In this document: one piece after another, positions 63,787 through 64,000 of the stretch
How the letters are laid out: the number at the start of each line of letters is the position of its first letter
Numbering within the stretch: position 1 is the first letter of the stretch
Translations under genes and position numbers: made by a program
Source of the DNA: Mesorhizobium sangaii
GTDB lineage: Bacteria; Pseudomonadota; Alphaproteobacteria; Rhizobiales; Rhizobiaceae
Length of the DNA stretch: 64,000 nucleotides
Direction of reading: 5' to 3'
Assembly: GCF_014207355.1 (NCBI RefSeq)
Contig: NZ_JACHEF010000003.1
Coordinates: 99,763 to 163,762 of the forward strand
The notes under the pieces: model-generated
Database searches by the model: none
The model's input: only the letters and a program-made list of their open reading frames with translations
Told to the model about the DNA's origin: nothing

Positions 63787-64000
63787 GCGCGCAGCCTCTC
63801 GTTCTTCGGATCCCACAAAGGCTCGTCCTTCTGCACGACCGCCTGAAATCGGTCGCCGAAGATTTCGACCTCGATCCTTGTTCCCGGCTCCGCCAGATCG
63901 GCGCGCAGCATGCCGAGCGCGATCGACTTGTCGATCCTATGACCCCAGCCGCCCGATGTCGTTTCGCCGACGATCTTGCCTTCGTGCCAGAGTGTGGAAA
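63783..64000 (-). CDS. Second FAD/GcvT-type dehydrogenase, C-terminal fragment (5' part outside window)
   Basis: Only the last 72 residues are inside the window. The sequence LWHEGKIVGETTSGGWGHRI...LWDPKNERLRA matches the GcvT C-terminal domain of dimethylglycine-type dehydrogenases and aligns with the end of the protein at 59260-61710 (ILRDGKIVGPITSGNYGHHL...MYDPKSERTRM). It is therefore a paralogue of that gene at the other end of the same operon. The TGA stop overlaps the next ATG. Confidence 0.88.
   Translation of the reverse strand, partial: STLWHEGKIVGETTSGGWGHRIDKSIALGMLRADLAEPGTRIEVEIFGDRFQAVVQKDEPLWDPKNERLRA

Overview
The window is chromosomal DNA from a GC-rich alphaproteobacterium of the Rhizobiales, most likely Mesorhizobium or a close Phyllobacteriaceae relative. 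This rests on gene content and order, not on a database match. The indicators are a 14-gene complex I operon with a rhizobial-type extra gene between nuoF and nuoG, nuoN-birA-rnj order, proS without an editing insert followed by lolCE-lolD, cobalamin genes of the aerobic type (cobW, cobU, cobO, cobD, cobC), and GAAC-N7-GAAC LexA boxes typical of this class.

Layout. 1-1353: end of a cobalamin operon on the minus strand (DUF1636 gene, cobW) behind a B12 riboswitch. 1396-2595: YcaQ-type DNA glycosylase. 2926-18766: complete nuoA-N operon, followed by birA and rnj (to 21298). 21314-23051: metallo-beta-lactamase-fold hydrolase, methylmalonyl-CoA epimerase, DUF1467 protein. 23052-23683: long non-coding gap with a probable minus-strand small RNA. 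23684-26984: proS, lolCE, lolD. 27147-27281: a LexA-box promoter driving a 28-residue membrane peptide, which I rate the most interesting item here. 27510-30010: SRPBCC/M50 protease-like fusion, lipB, tRNA-Leu(GAG) with terminator.

30017-38956 (minus) is a serine-cycle island: sga, mcl, mtkA, mtkB, hprA and ppc, preceded by a LuxR-type regulator with a degenerate receiver. Together these enzymes move C2/C1 carbon through glyoxylate, hydroxypyruvate, oxaloacetate/malate and malyl-CoA. Methanol oxidation, glyA and glycerate kinase are not in the window. 39323-45362: mgtE, a MerR regulator, an isoprenylcysteine methyltransferase-like protein, a DUF1624 acyltransferase with a Cys-rich tail, an MFS transporter and a Rieske oxygenase.

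45516-50400 is a second B12-riboswitch locus: cbtB-cbtA (cobalt uptake), cobU, cobO, divergent cobD and cobC, and a cysteine phosphatase. 50428-50977 is a ParDE toxin-antitoxin pair whose toxin is frameshifted. 51146-59214 looks like a catabolic or salvage cluster for an unknown N-heterocycle: creatininase-family and RidA genes divergent from an ABC importer, a cytosine-deaminase-like hydrolase, an FAD oxidoreductase and two flavodoxin-fold reductases. 59260-64000 (minus) holds two dimethylglycine/sarcosine dehydrogenase-like genes (one cut by the window edge) around an aminotransferase and a BHMT-like methyltransferase, pointing to N-methyl compound and one-carbon metabolism.

One-carbon and B12-linked metabolism recur: cobalamin synthesis and cobalt uptake, methylmalonyl-CoA epimerase, the serine cycle, and the demethylating dehydrogenases.
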